From JAULUH01 sp032111745 (lineage in GTDB: Bacteria; Chloroflexota; Anaerolineae; JAAEKA01), in the NCBI GenBank assembly GCA_032111745.1, contig JAULUH010000072.1:1-41713 (forward strand): 41,713 bases of DNA, in the 5' to 3' direction. The notes under the pieces were generated by a model. That model saw only the letters and a program-made list of their open reading frames with translations. It did no database searches and was not told where the DNA came from. This document shows positions 40,664-41,713 of this stretch, piece after piece (position 1 is the stretch's first letter; each line of letters begins with the position of its first letter). Both the position numbers and the translations under genes were made by a program.

Positions 40664-41298
40664 AGGGCCACCGGCTCCCAATCGACGCGGCAGCGCTCTG
40701 CGGTCATGATCGCCATCACCTGCCGGGCCGTCTCGTCCAGGCAGTCCTCCCGGTTCACCACGACGTACTTGAACTCGGGCAGCCGGCGCAGCTCCTCGCG
40801 GGCGGTGGCGATGCGCATGGCCAGCATGCCAGGCTCCTCGGTCTGGCGCTCCTGCAGCCGGGCCACCATCTCCTCCTCTGAGGAGGCCACCAGGAAGATG
40901 GTGACGGCCTGGGGCACCAGGCGGCGGATGGTGGCTGCGCCCTGCACATCCACCCGCAGCACCACGTCCTTGCCGCTGGCCAGCCCCTGGCGGACCTCGG
41001 CCCTGGGGATGCCCTTGTATTCGCCGTAGACCACGGCGTGCTCCAGGAGCTCATGGGCCTCGATCATCTCGGCGAAGCGGGTCATGGTGACGAAATGGTA
41101 GTCCACGCGGTCGTTCTCGTTGGGCCGCCGCGGCCGGGTGGTGGCGGTCACCACCTGGTAGAACTGCACGCCCAGGTCCCGCAGGCGGTCCATGGTGGCG
41201 TCCTTGCCCACGCCCGAGGGGCCGGAGAGGACGACGAGCAGGGGCCGCGGGGCCTGTAACGACTGGTAGAAATCGGCGGTGGGATCGGTTGCGGTCAC
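40660..41298 (-). CDS. gmk: guanylate kinase
   Basis: The 212-residue product has the P-loop SGPSGVGKDA, the GMP-binding TATTRPRRPNENDRVDYHFV segment and YGEYKGIP. It phosphorylates GMP to GDP. The chosen start is GTG 41298, whose first residues are VTATDPTADFYQSLQ; a GGAAAG lies upstream. A short N-terminal extension precedes the usual start of the fold. It is divergent from the FmdB-type gene and heads the gmk-rhomboid-priA run. Confidence 0.95.
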   Translation of the reverse strand: MTATDPTADFYQSLQAPRPLLVVLSGPSGVGKDATMDRLRDLGVQFYQVVTATTRPRRPNENDRVDYHFVTMTRFAEMIEAHELLEHAVVYGEYKGIPRAEVRQGLASGKDVVLRVDVQGAATIRRLVPQAVTIFLVASSEEEMVARLQERQTEEPGMLAMRIATAREELRRLPEFKYVVVNREDCLDETARQVMAIMTAERCRVDWEPVAL

Positions 41299-41316
41299 AA
41301 TAGTCTTTCCAGGTGC

Positions 41317-41345
41317 TTGCGGCGCGGTGCGGGCTCAGCTATAAT
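41317..41345 (+). promoter_or_regulatory. sigma-70 promoter for the FmdB-type gene
   Basis: TTGCGG (41317-41322) and a perfect TATAAT (41340-41345) are 17 nt apart. The leader is about 47 nt. Confidence 0.6.
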
Positions 41346-41398
41346 GGCTGGGCGCGCCCGCGGCCGCGGGCGACAGGGTTGTAGCTGGAGGATGAGTC

Positions 41399-41713
41399 AT
41401 GCCTATCTACGAGTACCGGTGCGCGGATTGCCGGCGCCGGGTGAGCATCTGGTGGCGCACCTTTGGCGAGGCGGCCACGGGCCAGGCGGCCTGCCCCCGC
41501 TGCGGTGGCGCCAACCTGCAGCGGGTGGTGTCCCGGGTCGCCGTCGTGCGCTCCGAGGAGAGCCGCCTGGATGACCTGGCCAGCATGGACGGGCTGGAGG
41601 ACCTGGACGAAAGCGATCCGCGGTCCTTTGGCCAATGGATGCACCGCATGAGCGCGGAGCTGGGCGAGGACATGGGCGAGGAGTTCCACGAGGTGGTGGA
41701 CCGGCTGGAGGCC
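41399..41713 (+). CDS. FmdB-type zinc-ribbon regulatory protein (truncated by window)
   Basis: The visible 105 residues start MPIYEYRCADCRRRVSIWW, the FmdB/CxxC-CxxC zinc-ribbon start, and a second pair CPRC at about 34-37. The remaining part is acidic and helical (ESRLDDLASMDGLEDLDESDPRSFGQ). FmdB-like proteins are small regulatory or accessory zinc proteins of unknown target. The ATG at 41399 has GGAGG upstream and a TATAAT promoter. The gene is divergent from gmk. The end is outside the window. Confidence 0.85.
   Translation, partial: MPIYEYRCADCRRRVSIWWRTFGEAATGQAACPRCGGANLQRVVSRVAVVRSEESRLDDLASMDGLEDLDESDPRSFGQWMHRMSAELGEDMGEEFHEVVDRLEA

Overview
The window is a gene-dense, high-GC (roughly two-thirds G+C by eye) bacterial chromosome segment with about 40 protein genes, three tRNAs and short intergenic gaps. 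The gene set is core rather than accessory. The style suggests a Chloroflexota (Anaerolineae/Caldilineae-like) bacterium. Signs are low-complexity Thr/Pro and Ala/Glu linkers in surface proteins, an archaeal-type aspartyl-tRNA synthetase, a COG2403 predicted GTPase beside tat genes, Asp23/DUF322 proteins paired with fatty-acid genes, and dispersed palindromic repeats. That assignment is inference; no 16S gene is present.

Layout. 1-800: truncated PIG-L deacetylase (-) and a divergent DinB-fold gene (+). 810-7212 (-): M24 peptidase, then a tightly coupled four-gene operon, transcribed as aspartyl-tRNA synthetase, FeS-type photolyase, ClC-family protein and YbaK-type deacylase. Its promoter is followed by a terminator-like leader hairpin. 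7213-7644: non-coding, made of nested inverted repeats. 7645-9462 (+): membrane-anchored TPR/beta-propeller protein. 9666-9896: tRNA-Pro, tRNA-Gly and a CAT tRNA (likely Ile2). 10013-13504: CBS protein, glutamate formiminotransferase-like gene, thioesterase, and a TraR/DksA-like, upp, dCMP deaminase operon. 13826-17039 (+): recJ, AbrB-like protein, small membrane protein and HAD phosphatase. 17062-19546: small membrane protein (-), rlmN and rpe (+), rpmB (-).

19684-26322 (+): an operon-like run with Asp23, FakA, FakB (DegV), recG, coaD and a coiled-coil protein that seems to start at AUA. 26482-32681 (+): from a perfect consensus promoter, YceD, rpmF, fabD, fabG, a second Asp23, nusB, tatA/B, tatC and the COG2403 GTPase. 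32878-34161 (+): lipoprotein with a META-like domain. 34182-36305 (-): CopB-type copper ATPase. 36487-41298 (-): gmk, rhomboid-TPR and priA. 41399-end (+): truncated FmdB-type zinc-ribbon protein.

The main themes are phospholipid and fatty-acid supply (FakA/FakB, FabD/FabG, YceD-RpmF), translation (AspRS, YbaK, L28, L32, RlmN, tRNAs), DNA repair and restart (RecJ, RecG, PriA, photolyase), nucleotide salvage (Upp, dCMP deaminase, Gmk) and Tat export. I found no phage, transposase, CRISPR array or clear defence island. The most unusual signals are the AUA start codon behind the strongest Shine-Dalgarno sequence of the window, two genes whose ATG falls at the predicted transcription start (leaderless mRNAs), the nested repeat element at 7335-7586, the AspRS/photolyase/ClC/YbaK operon with its leader hairpin, and a ClC protein that lacks two signature motifs.
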